Part shown: in pieces, positions 34,621 through 42,445 of the stretch
Position numbering within the stretch: position 1 is the stretch's first letter
Layout: each line of letters opens with the position of its first letter
NCBI GenBank assembly: GCA_014896535.1
Contig: JADBKE010000012.1
Coordinates: forward strand, 50,302-114,301
Direction: 5' to 3'
Length of the DNA stretch: 64,000 bases
Source of the DNA: Candidatus Fermentithermobacillaceae bacterium
Lineage (GTDB): Bacteria > Bacillota > Sulfobacillia > Fermentithermobacillales > DUSS01
Notes under the pieces: model-generated
Databases searched by the model: none
Told to the model about the DNA's origin: nothing
What the model saw: only the letters and a program-made list of their open reading frames with translations
Translations under genes and position numbers: made by a program

Positions 34621-35330
34621 GCACACTTATTGCAGTCATTCCATTCCAACGGGGCTTAGCCCCGGACCCCCTGGCAGGCCGTTTTTAGCACACTTATTGC
34701 AGTCATCCAATTGCAATCGTCGAGGTCGACGAACCCGCTCTATACAATATAGCACGACGAAATACGGCATGACGAAGTCGAGTCTGAAACGGCCGGGGCT
34801 CGAGATTACTTCAGAGGCCCAAACGGGCCTAATGTGCAGGGCCTCAGGGTCCTGGGCACTCTCACAAGAATGGTTACAGCCTCGCTCACGTCGCTCCGAT
34901 CGCTCAGAGCAGCAGCACGGTCCGGCGGCGATCGGGCACATCGCTAGGAGGCGGAGTGGCTCTTTCTATGTACCTCCATGCAGCGAAGAGTGGCGTAGCG
35001 GTGATCGGGCACATCGCTAGGAGGCGGAGTGGCTCCTAAGAGGGATGAGGCTGAGCAGTTGCCCCGCACGTAGAACACCACGCGCATCCCCAAAGGCGGA
35101 GTGGCTCATCAGGGAGAAGAGGCTGAGCAATAGGACGGTGCAGCCGCGGTCACGAACCTTTCTTCCACGCGAACAATTTGGAGCGACGCAGCCACGACCA
35201 GAGAACTTCAGGTCCTCCTTCGCTCCCCATTGGGACAACGGGATAACGCGGTTTGCCCATGGGAATGCCGGCTCTTCTCCGGCTGCAACACTTCCGCTTT
35301 GCTCGGGCGGGATAACGCGGTTTGCCGCGG
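34621..35330. repeat. Intergenic block with three separate direct-repeat pairs
   Basis: The 870 bp between the M48 gene and the next small membrane gene contains no convincing gene. It does hold GCACACTTATTGCAGTCAT at 34621 and 34688 (offset 67), GATCGGGCACATCGCTAGGA and 13 more bases at 34930 and 35003 (offset 73), and CGGGATAACGCGGTTTGCC at 35239 and 35308 (offset 69). A further partial copy of GGCGGAGTGGCTC lies near 35095. Within the pairs the copies are almost identical; the intervening DNA differs. Confidence 0.85.
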
Positions 35331-35359
35331 GAATAATGAAACCGGGGGTGTTAGCCGCC

Positions 35360-35821
35360 ATGAGAAACATATGGACAAGAGCCCTTTGGGGTGGCGCGGC
35401 AGGCATCGTGGTTATGGATGCCATCCTTCTCCTGGGAAGAGCAGGGGGTTGGCTGAAGTATAACCTGCTAAGTTCGCTGGCAAGTCCGTTCACGACGCGG
35501 GGTGTGGCATTCTCCCCGAGCGGGATGATCCTGGGATTTGTCATTCACATCTTGGTGGGTGTTCTATGGGCTATCCTCTTTACGGCGGTGATCCGGGCGT
35601 TCCGTTCGAGACACAATATCATCGCCGGGATCATAAACGGACTTCTGATCTGGCTCCTGTGGGGGATCCTCTTTCCGCCTCTCGGACTCGGTTCAGCACC
35701 CTGGAACCTCGGCACGAGCACCACAGCTTTCACGCTCGCAGCGAGTCTGGCATACGGGATCATACTCGGTTGGTTCACCAGTGAGGAATTCATAGGAGCA
35801 GAAGCCAGAAGTGCACCGTGA
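35360..35821 (+). CDS. Small four-helix membrane protein
   Basis: A 153-residue hydrophobic protein with about four predicted membrane helices (ALWGGAAGIVVMDAILLL, MILGFVIHILVGVLWAILFT, IIAGIINGLLIWLLWGILFP and TTAFTLAASLAYGIILGWFT). The last loop carries PPLGLGSAPW. No family recognised; the layout recalls YqhR-like or other small conserved membrane proteins. ATG 35360 follows GGGGGTG; the longer upstream frame runs through repeats and is not believed. The gene stands alone between divergent neighbours. Confidence 0.7.
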   Translation: MRNIWTRALWGGAAGIVVMDAILLLGRAGGWLKYNLLSSLASPFTTRGVAFSPSGMILGFVIHILVGVLWAILFTAVIRAFRSRHNIIAGIINGLLIWLLWGILFPPLGLGSAPWNLGTSTTAFTLAASLAYGIILGWFTSEEFIGAEARSAP

Positions 35822-35997
35822 ACTCCGTATCAACAGGTTGACAGCCGCGGGAAGACAGGTCCGGACGTGGCGCTTATTAGAGATAGAACCATGAACTCCG
35901 TGTTAACCGGTGCAGGGCGTACCAGGCTGCAGGTGGGAGGCTGCAGGTGGGAGGAGGCTACAGCATGGATTCCCGCCGGCAAGGAAGGCAGACTACC

Positions 35998-36624
35998 TCA
36001 TTGCTTCCTCTTACCCACTATCAGTGCCACGATCACTGCAACGACAGCTATCGCTATTGTCAACCATTCAAAGTCCCTGTAGAAAAAGTCGGTTGCTCTC
36101 TCACCTAGCATCATAACGAGCAAAGCTTCCATCCCGAACCGGAGCCCGCGTCCCGCTACCGAGGCAATGGTGAAAGAAAGGAGCGGAACCCGGAAGATAC
36201 CCCCACCTATCGTAAACACCTTGTACGGGATAGGGGTGAGGGCCGCCGTCGCCACAGCCCACGCGCCGTACTTTGCAAACAACTCTTCAAGCTGCTTGAT
36301 TCTCGAGCCGGAAGCAAACCGCAACAGCAGGGGCCTCCCGGCCCGCTTGCCCAGGAAATAACCGAAAAGACCCCCGAGAACGGAGCCGATCGTTGTGATC
36401 AGCGCGTAAACCAGGGACAGAGACGGCCTTGCAATCGCCAGCGGAAGAAGCATAACATCGGGAGGCACCAAGAAGAATATTGATTCAACGAAAGCCAGAA
36501 CGAAAAGACCATAAGGACCGAAACCGGTAAACCAATCAACGTCAGAAAGCCATTCCAGGTCCACAGCCAAGAATCCTTCCCTGTTCGTGTTACTGTTCGG
36601 AATACTATTCCTGCCTACTTCCAC
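35998..36624 (-). CDS. DedA/YqaA-type membrane protein (VTT domain)
   Basis: A 208-residue SNARE-associated (VTT/DedA) protein, YqaA subgroup. Conserved parts: FVESIFFLVPPDVMLLPLAI, GSVLGGLFGYFLGKRAGRP, and the loop ALTPIPYKVFTIGGGIFRV with its Thr-Pro-Ile-Pro motif. Such proteins move lipids, or lipid-linked carriers such as undecaprenyl phosphate, across the membrane, or have an unclear role. An internal TTG start (LDLEWLSDVDW region) is possible. Its upstream region carries a 37-bp repeat. Confidence 0.87.
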   Translation of the reverse strand: MEVGRNSIPNSNTNREGFLAVDLEWLSDVDWFTGFGPYGLFVLAFVESIFFLVPPDVMLLPLAIARPSLSLVYALITTIGSVLGGLFGYFLGKRAGRPLLLRFASGSRIKQLEELFAKYGAWAVATAALTPIPYKVFTIGGGIFRVPLLSFTIASVAGRGLRFGMEALLVMMLGERATDFFYRDFEWLTIAIAVVAVIVALIVGKRKQ

Positions 36625-36708
36625 CTCGCGTCTCGTTGTCCGTCTCGAAGTCTACCTGGTGCTCTAATTCGAATTCCAGCCCGAACTCCAACCGGCTTGA
36701 ACCAGCCG

Positions 36709-36816
36709 GTTCCATCTTCCAGCTTCTACGCGGTACCTTCCGTTCTTGTGTATGACAGGGTTCCAAGACGAACATTTAAGTTCCACCCTCTAGCTTCTAC
36801 GCGGTACCTTCCGTTC
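36709..36816. repeat. 37-bp direct repeat at 71-bp offset
   Basis: GTTCCA-C-TC-AGCTTCTACG followed by CGGTACCTTCCGTTC occurs at 36709-36745 and 36780-36816. Copies differ at about three bases. They lie between the YqaA gene start and the rnpB 3' end. Confidence 0.85.
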
Positions 36817-36835
36817 CCTGCCGCCTAAAAAAGAT

Positions 36836-37228
36836 CGCGAGCAGGTCTATAAGCCGGGTTCTGTCGAGGGTAGTCATCTATCTTGGATGAAGGTTACCCT
36901 TCACCTCTAGCGGCCAACCCGAGAGCTCGGCGGGCCACGTCATCGCTCTCCTATTTGGCCTTGCTCCGGGTGGGGTTTGCCTGGCCAACCGGTCACCCGG
37001 TTGCCGGTGGTCTCTTACACCACCTTTTCACCCTTACCTGCCCCGACCTCTGCCCGCTGCTCACCAGAACAGCGAACCCAGACCGGAAGAGACAGGCGGT
37101 ATGTTTCTGTGGCACTTTCCCTGAGGTCACCCTCGCTGGGCGTTACCCAGCACCCTGCCCTGTGGAGCCCGGACTTTCCTCGTCTGCCGGCGTGAAGCCG
37201 ACATCCGCGACTACCCGACCTGCTCGCG
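36836..37228 (-). ncRNA. rnpB: RNase P RNA (A type)
   Basis: The catalytic RNA of RNase P, which matures tRNA 5' ends. On the minus strand the 5' end CGCGAGCAGG pairs with the 3' CCTGCTCGCG to form P1. Universally conserved blocks are present: GAGGAAAGTCCGGGCTCCAC, then GGGTGCTGGGTAACGCC, and near the 3' end AACCCGGCTTATAGACC. Length ~393 nt fits the ancestral A type rather than the B type of Bacillus. Six T residues directly follow P1 (complement of 36827-36832), forming a simple terminator. A spurious reading frame overlaps it on the plus strand. Confidence 0.97.
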
Positions 37229-37331
37229 TTATCCGATGTCTTATATTAGCATCCGTCCGTCCGGAGGTCAAAATCTCCCGGTTGCCTCCTGCCAGCGCTG
37301 CCTACCGTTATGAGTAGGCCCCTGCATCCGG

Positions 37332-37440
37332 AAACGCGTTACCCGGCGAAACCCACTGGCACCGCATTCGGCTCTAGGTAGACCGGTCAGCTGCCGTCTG
37401 CAAACGCGCCATCTGCAAGCGCGTTACCTGGTGAAATTCA
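37332..37440. repeat. Duplicated 3' end of the LemA gene
   Basis: AAACGCGTTACCCGGCGAAA at 37332 matches AAGCGCGTTACCTGGTGAAA at 37417 (offset 85 bp), with CCA/TCA continuing. The second copy spans the LemA stop codon and last codons, so the first is a copy of the gene end placed downstream. Confidence 0.6.
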
Positions 37441-37993
37441 CCGGGGGCGGCGATTCGGCGCCCTCAGGAGCCTCGAAGTACGCCCTCGGAGCAAACCCCA
37501 GCAACTTGGCAACAAGGACAGTTGGAAAAGACTTAACCCTCTCGTTGAACACTCGAACGTTGTCGTTGAACCTCATGCGTTCCACAGCTATACGCGTTTC
37601 GGTTCCCGCCAATTCGTCCATCAGGGCGGTGAAATGCTGGTCAGCCTTGAGGTTGGGGTAGTTCTCGACGATAAGCAAAAGCCGGCCGAGAGCTGACTCG
37701 AGTTGGCTTGCCGCTTGAGCTTTCTCGTCAACCGTCACGGCTCCGCCGTATTTGGCTCGAGCATCAGCGATGCTCTTGAACACTTCCTCTTCGTGCTGGG
37801 CGTAGCCCTTCACCGTCTCCACCAGGTTGGGAATGAGGTCGTACCTTCTCTTATACTGATTCTCCACCTGCGCCCATTGACTGTCGATGGCTTCGTTGAG
37901 CTTGACCAGGCTATTGTAGGTCGAAGCAAACCAAAGCCCCACGAGCACGACAATGGCCAAAATCGCTACGAGCGTAACCGGAACCTTTTTCAC
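37424..37993 (-). CDS. LemA-family membrane protein
   Basis: A 189-residue LemA protein: one N-terminal transmembrane helix (VPVTLVAILAIVVLVGLWFA), then a mostly helical outer or inner domain. The family signature is YNSLVKLNEAIDSQWAQVEN followed by YKRRYDLIPNLVETVKGYA. Role unclear in the family; often found with TPM/YgcG proteins, as here. GTG 37993 is set by GGAGGAGGG upstream. The TPM protein gene lies ~360 bp upstream on the same strand, so the two may be co-transcribed. Confidence 0.92.
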   Translation of the reverse strand: MKKVPVTLVAILAIVVLVGLWFASTYNSLVKLNEAIDSQWAQVENQYKRRYDLIPNLVETVKGYAQHEEEVFKSIADARAKYGGAVTVDEKAQAASQLESALGRLLLIVENYPNLKADQHFTALMDELAGTETRIAVERMRFNDNVRVFNERVKSFPTVLVAKLLGFAPRAYFEAPEGAESPPPVNFTR

Positions 37994-38351
37994 CGGTGTT
38001 CCCTCCTCCGCGTCATGCATGTTACGCGCTCATGATACGCGTTCACGGCAACCATAAGATGCGTTGTCCCCTGTTCTAATACGAAACTTGCGGCGCTCGA
38101 GCTACTTAAGACCAGGTTGGGCCCCGGGGTTGTTCCTCCTTAGAGGCAAACCTCATCATACCTCTACCTCAGGATCAACCTCACGGAATGCACCGAAAGT
38201 ACCGTCACATTAGAGGATAAGCGTCACGGGACGCACCGTTGTACCGGGTACTGCCACCTCCCGACGACCACCCAGGCGGTCACCAAATCGAGCTGCACCG
38301 TCACGGTTCACCCTCCGAACTACAGGTCACCAAGGGTGACCATCCGGACGG
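37994..38351. other. Gap between TPM and LemA genes with degenerate repeats
   Basis: No gene seen. It contains AGGAT-AACC-CACGG-ATGCACCG-like sequence at 38171 and again at 38214 (offset 43 bp), plus several GGTCACC motifs between 38277 and 38360. Confidence 0.5.
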
Positions 38352-39335
38352 TCACCACCCTCGGGTAGCACCCCCACCACCGCTGCGTCCTCCCCCGAAG
38401 CCCTTCGGACCAGAAAAGCCCCCGCCTTTCGAAGGCCCCCCGAATCCACCAAACCACGGACCGGGACCCATGGTCTTGCCCGTTCCCGGAAAACCCGTGT
38501 GTATCCGTATTAGAGGCGCCGTCTTGTACAGCTTCTCCCTGGTGTACCCGCAGCGGGTGCAACGATAAAGCCTGGAGGCAAGACCGCCGGCAGAGTACGT
38601 CGCCTTTTGGATGATCCTGTCCTGAGCGATAAGCCGGGCGCCGCATGTGGGACATTTGGGCCTTGCCAAGATGGCGATAACGGCGCCAAGGCCAAGAAAA
38701 ACCAGTACCACAGGCAGAAGAATTCCCAGCAGCCAGCCCACGTCTCCCACTTCGTCTTCGGTGCCCACAGGAGTCCCATTCAGTTCGAGCTCGACTCCGG
38801 CGTCTTCGGCGATGTACGCTGCGGCCTTCAGGAGCCCTTGGTAGATGCCCTTGCCGTACTGGTTTTCCTTAAAATAAGGCGTCATTTCGTCCAGACATCG
38901 ACCCGCGCGCGCATCGGTGATGACCGGCTCGAGACCGTAACCCACCTCCATCGTCACTTTCCGATCGTCTACGGCCACAACCAGCAGGAGCCCCTTGTCC
39001 TTGCCTTTGAGGCCGATGCCCCACCTCTCGTAGAGCTTAACGGCGTACATCTTGATGGACTCTTCTTCCGTGGTTCTGATAATCGCGACTGCCAGAGCCG
39101 TTTCGGTCTTCTTCCATAACTCGTCAGCCAGAGCTTCAAGTTTCGCCGTTTCCTCTGCGGTCAGGACTCCCACGTAGTCGTTGATGTTGCCTTTGGGGTC
39201 GGGATAAAAGGGAGCCGCAAATGATATCCTTGGACCGGCGAAAAAGAGCCACAGCACAACCAGGACAAGACCTGTAGCCGTCCGGTAGAGCCCTTTCAAC
39301 TCCGCACCTCCCATCTTCGTCGATGCCGTGGCCAT
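38352..39335 (-). CDS. TPM-domain (YgcG/TLP18.3-like) exported membrane protein with zinc ribbon
   Basis: About 327 residues. A signal peptide (GLYRTATGLVLVVLWLFFAG, ending PRISFA) is followed by a TPM domain (NDYVGVLTAEETAKLEALAD, then GLKGKDKGLLLVVAVDDRKV and EVGYGLEPVITDA). A transmembrane helix comes next (WLLGILLPVVLVFLGLGAVI), then a four-Cys ribbon (CPTCGARL and CTRCGY) and a Gly/Phe-rich tail. TPM proteins act in membrane or photosystem maintenance; bacterial role unclear. ATG 39335 is chosen over 39314, but neither has a strong ribosome site. Confidence 0.87.
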   Translation of the reverse strand: MATASTKMGGAELKGLYRTATGLVLVVLWLFFAGPRISFAAPFYPDPKGNINDYVGVLTAEETAKLEALADELWKKTETALAVAIIRTTEEESIKMYAVKLYERWGIGLKGKDKGLLLVVAVDDRKVTMEVGYGLEPVITDARAGRCLDEMTPYFKENQYGKGIYQGLLKAAAYIAEDAGVELELNGTPVGTEDEVGDVGWLLGILLPVVLVFLGLGAVIAILARPKCPTCGARLIAQDRIIQKATYSAGGLASRLYRCTRCGYTREKLYKTAPLIRIHTGFPGTGKTMGPGPWFGGFGGPSKGGGFSGPKGFGGGRSGGGGATRGW

Positions 39336-39530
39336 AAAGCGCTCTTGGTTTAACGCGAACCCGGTTTTGAGAATACCCCCAGAGCTGGCCCCCACCTCCG
39401 GTGAGCAGTGGAGACAAACACGGATCGTGCGCAAAGTAACGGGACTGCCCAACAAGATATACGCATTATAGCAGAACCAGTTTGCTTGAAGAACAACGGG
39501 GAGGCCTCTCACAAACCCGAGCGCAACCGC

Positions 39531-39950
39531 TCACGTGTGAATGTCCTCGACGAGCTTCAACACCCTTCCCGTTAGCTTGTCGGCCCTGACGTTCTCCTCG
39601 CGGGGAACATACTTCATGGCAAAGGACGCAAAACCGCCTTTAAGGTGCATCACCTTCTGGTGAAGCGGCGCCAGTTTCTCCGAAGATACCTTAAACTCCC
39701 CGTTTACCTGGGAGACCATAAGCTGCGAATCCGAAACGACCGTAAGGTCGGTGACCCCCTCTGCCCGGGCTTCTCTGAGGGCCAGGATGAGTCCACAGTA
39801 TTCGGCCACGTTGTTGGTGGTTTCGCCGAGGTACACGCCGATTTCCCTTGATGGGAAACCTTCCACCGAGAGGATGACCGCACACGCCGCAGGACCCGGG
39901 TTCCCTCTGGATGCCCCATCCACGTAGGCAGTGGCACGTAACGTCCGCAT
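39531..39950 (-). CDS. RNase HI-type ribonuclease H
   Basis: A 139-residue RNase H-fold protein of the YpdQ/RnhA-like type found in Bacillota. Catalytic carboxylates are visible: Asp in YVDGASRGNPG, Glu in NNVAEYCGLILAL and Asp in VVSDSQLMVSQV. A final acidic residue is in EENVRADKLTG. It cuts RNA in RNA-DNA hybrids. ATG 39950 has GGAAG ~10 nt upstream; a TTG at 40010 would add 20 residues. It is separated from the Nif3-like gene by an 8-bp repeat tract. Confidence 0.9.
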   Translation of the reverse strand: MRTLRATAYVDGASRGNPGPAACAVILSVEGFPSREIGVYLGETTNNVAEYCGLILALREARAEGVTDLTVVSDSQLMVSQVNGEFKVSSEKLAPLHQKVMHLKGGFASFAMKYVPREENVRADKLTGRVLKLVEDIHT

Positions 39951-40087
39951 ACCGGGGCATTCTTCCCGCACTGCCCTCGCCGCACCTTTGGAATTACCAC
40001 CGTTTGTCAACCTTTCATCACCCCGGTCGCCTGACCCGAAATGTTGTCCCTTTCTGCGAGTACTGCCAGTCTACAAAAAGGGCATGG

Positions 40088-40320
40088 CTCCTCTCATCTC
40101 TGAATCCAATCTCTGAATCCAATCTCTGAATCTCTGAATCTCTGAATCTCTGAATCCAATCTCTGAATCTCTGAATCTCTGAATCTCCGAATCTCCGAAT
40201 CTCCGAATCTCTGAGAATCGCCAAGTCTCGGAATCTCGGACTCTCGAAATCTTGGAATCTTCGAATCTTGGAATCTTGGAATCTTGGAATTTCGGAATCC
40301 GCGAATCTGGTCACTGAACC
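40088..40320. repeat. 8-bp microsatellite (TCTGAATC)n, degenerate
   Basis: About 27 units of an 8-bp motif. It starts as TCTGAATC or TCTGAATCCAA, shifts to TCCGAATC near 40185, then to CTTGGAAT or CTCGGAAT toward 40300. Such tracts slip readily and could vary between strains. Confidence 0.9.
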
Positions 40321-40350
40321 CGGGAATCTGGCACCACAAATCCCTTGGCT

Positions 40351-41538
40351 TCAACCCGCCTTCAGCCCATCGCCAAGTCTCTTTAAAACCTCGTCGTATA
40401 CGGTCCTCCCGGCTCGGATAATGGGCAGATTCAGTCTGTTACTCCACACCCGCCCCGGGTATGTTTCCTCCACGTAAACAAGGGCGCCGGCTCCCAGCCT
40501 GCAGGCAGCATCCACTTCCGCTTTACCGCAAAACCGCGAAACAGCTATCCTGCTGACGGGCTCATCGAATCCCCGGTGCCCGCAAGCTTCGAAGGGCGCT
40601 GTTGCCTCCTCCGCGTTTCCCTCCAGTTTGCCGATGGCTGCCAGGATCTCCGCCCTAGTCACCGGTCTTCCGAACTCCAAAGCCAACGTGGCCCCCAGAA
40701 CCAACGAGGCGTTTTTCAGCTCGAAAACGTCGTAGGCCACTTCTTCATAGGGATGAGCCTCCAACATAGCCTCGACGACGTTGCTCAGGGACCTTTCCCT
40801 TACCAGGGTTTCGAGCCTGAACTCGTCGGCCCGCTCGAGTTTCCCCTGACTGCCGATGTAAGGGTGCGAGCCCTCCAGCGGCATAAAAGTCCCCTGGCCC
40901 GGCGCCTGAAAAGTGCAGTGGCTGTAATTTCCGATATGACCTGCACCTTCCCGGGCCATAGCGTCTCGAACAGCATCTTCGTGTCCCCGGGGCACGAACA
41001 CCACGACTTTATAAGCCTTTTCTCGGAGGAATCCACCGATGGGGTAGGCCTTTGAAACCGGCAGCGACTCCCTGATGACCTGCGCGAGGACGCCCGAGGG
41101 CCCGCCTTCCCAAGCCTCCCACGTGTTCCCCGCGGATACCACAAGACCACCCAACCGGCTCACATCGCGGAGGAGTTCGAGCGTCCACTCCACCGACGGA
41201 GACGGCCCCTCGACCCACCGGTCTTCGACATCAAACCCGGCCGGCGCAGCCAGGCCGTCCTCAGCGAGCATGCCCGACAGTTCCAGCATCACAAGGCAGT
41301 CCCCTGGCTGAAGCTCCCCGAGCAAGCTCAATTTGCGTTCGTGCGTGAGGTCTATTCCGTCCTCCAGGATCACCCGGCGGACGGAAGCGTCAGGCCTGCC
41401 CCATAGGATTCGCGGGTTGCGCCATCTTCCGCCGCCCTCCACCGGCGCGTGAGGCAAAATGCGCCTGAGGGTGCTCATGAGTGTCGCAAGAGTCCCTTTG
41501 AACGACACACACCTCAAAGCCACCACCCCCCGCCGCAC
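40351..41538 (-). CDS. Divergent Nif3/YqfO-family protein
   Basis: A 395-residue protein in the position of yqfO, 10 bp downstream of trmK. The centre contains the YqfO/CutA-like insert domain (YKVVVFVPRGHEDAVRDAMA, then YSHCTFQAPGQGTFMPLEGS and LEAHPYEEVAYDVFEL). The flanking halves are strongly changed. The canonical N-terminal Nif3 metal-site pattern (an iYsaHTNlD-like segment) is not visible; instead there is DGIDLTHERKLSLLGELQPG. The C-terminal half keeps RIAVSRFCGKAEVDAACR. It may have lost the dinuclear metal site. Nif3 function is itself uncertain. Confidence 0.75.
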   Translation of the reverse strand: MRRGVVALRCVSFKGTLATLMSTLRRILPHAPVEGGGRWRNPRILWGRPDASVRRVILEDGIDLTHERKLSLLGELQPGDCLVMLELSGMLAEDGLAAPAGFDVEDRWVEGPSPSVEWTLELLRDVSRLGGLVVSAGNTWEAWEGGPSGVLAQVIRESLPVSKAYPIGGFLREKAYKVVVFVPRGHEDAVRDAMAREGAGHIGNYSHCTFQAPGQGTFMPLEGSHPYIGSQGKLERADEFRLETLVRERSLSNVVEAMLEAHPYEEVAYDVFELKNASLVLGATLALEFGRPVTRAEILAAIGKLEGNAEEATAPFEACGHRGFDEPVSRIAVSRFCGKAEVDAACRLGAGALVYVEETYPGRVWSNRLNLPIIRAGRTVYDEVLKRLGDGLKAG

Positions 41539-41548
41539 CCTGTCCGTT

Positions 41549-42322
41549 TCACCGGAAATCCCATTTCGAAAGGAGGGTTAAGAGTTCCTTCCTGAGCCTT
41601 CCAATCTGTTCCGCCCTGGATGTGCCCCTCAGGCGTCCTTCCAGCGCCCGTAGTTTTTCCTCGCGGTGAACCAGGTACTCCCTAAGCACGGGGTCACGTC
41701 TCTCCCACAGAAGCACCCCGATTTCCCCCTCCAGCATAAGGGGGAACCGCTCGCGCATCCGTTCCGCTGTTGACGGAACGCACACGCCGTCGCCCGGCGG
41801 AGGCACTACCACTTCGAATTCGTAAAACTTACCGGCCTGGCGAACGATGGCTTCGTCGATCAAAGTGAAACCGGCTGCGCGGAGAAAAAGCCGGAGATCT
41901 TTTCGGTGAGACATCGGACCGAGCACGTAGAGACCCGCCACGTCCAGCGGCCCCCGTGAGAGAATCTCCGCAATCGTAAGTCCGCCCATACCGGCGATAA
42001 TCGTAACCTGCGTCTCACCGCTTTTCAATGGCGAAAGGCCGTCGCCCTCCCGCAGCTCTATCGAACCGAGTTCGTTTGGGCAAAGCCCGTATTGCTCGAG
42101 ATTCCTCCGGCATATTTTAAGGGCTGCCGCGCTTTTATCACACGCGATCACCTTTCGCGCTTTCCCCGCTCGGATGAGGGCTATCGGCACCAGAGCGTCG
42201 CCCGTTCCAACGTCGCCGACGACGTCGGCCCGCGGAACAAGGCTCACCAGCATCCGGAGCCTCGGCGGCAGAGCGATTTGGTCCGGAAGTCCCTTCCTTG
42301 GGTAGCACGTCCTATCCATCAC
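41549..42322 (-). CDS. trmK: tRNA (adenine(22)-N1)-methyltransferase
   Basis: A 257-residue SAM-dependent enzyme that methylates A22 in tRNAs of Bacillota. It shows IALPPRLRMLVSLVP, the SAM motif VGDVGTGDALVPIALIRAG, ACDKSAAALKICRRNL, and the family motif IIAGMGGLTIAEIL. The C-terminal helical part ends in a coiled segment. The gene order trmK then Nif3/YqfO-like is typical of Bacillota. Starts at ATG 42322. Confidence 0.95.
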   Translation of the reverse strand: MMDRTCYPRKGLPDQIALPPRLRMLVSLVPRADVVGDVGTGDALVPIALIRAGKARKVIACDKSAAALKICRRNLEQYGLCPNELGSIELREGDGLSPLKSGETQVTIIAGMGGLTIAEILSRGPLDVAGLYVLGPMSHRKDLRLFLRAAGFTLIDEAIVRQAGKFYEFEVVVPPPGDGVCVPSTAERMRERFPLMLEGEIGVLLWERRDPVLREYLVHREEKLRALEGRLRGTSRAEQIGRLRKELLTLLSKWDFR

Positions 42323-42445
42323 ATTCTATCCATCCTATCCATCGCCCATCTGGACCGCCTGCGCCGCTCTTGCATACAGACTGATTGGGGCGAGGCTGAT
42401 TCGCATCGCGAGAGCCATTGAAGACCCTGCACCGTTCTTCCTTAC

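Noticed and set aside
34621..35330. Small CRISPR or orphan repeat-spacer locus
   Set aside because: Each pair has its own sequence and only two copies; the spacing is similar but there is no common repeat.
36883..37317. Protein gene on the plus strand
   Set aside because: It overlaps the RNase P RNA, whose conserved blocks and P1 pairing are unmistakable.
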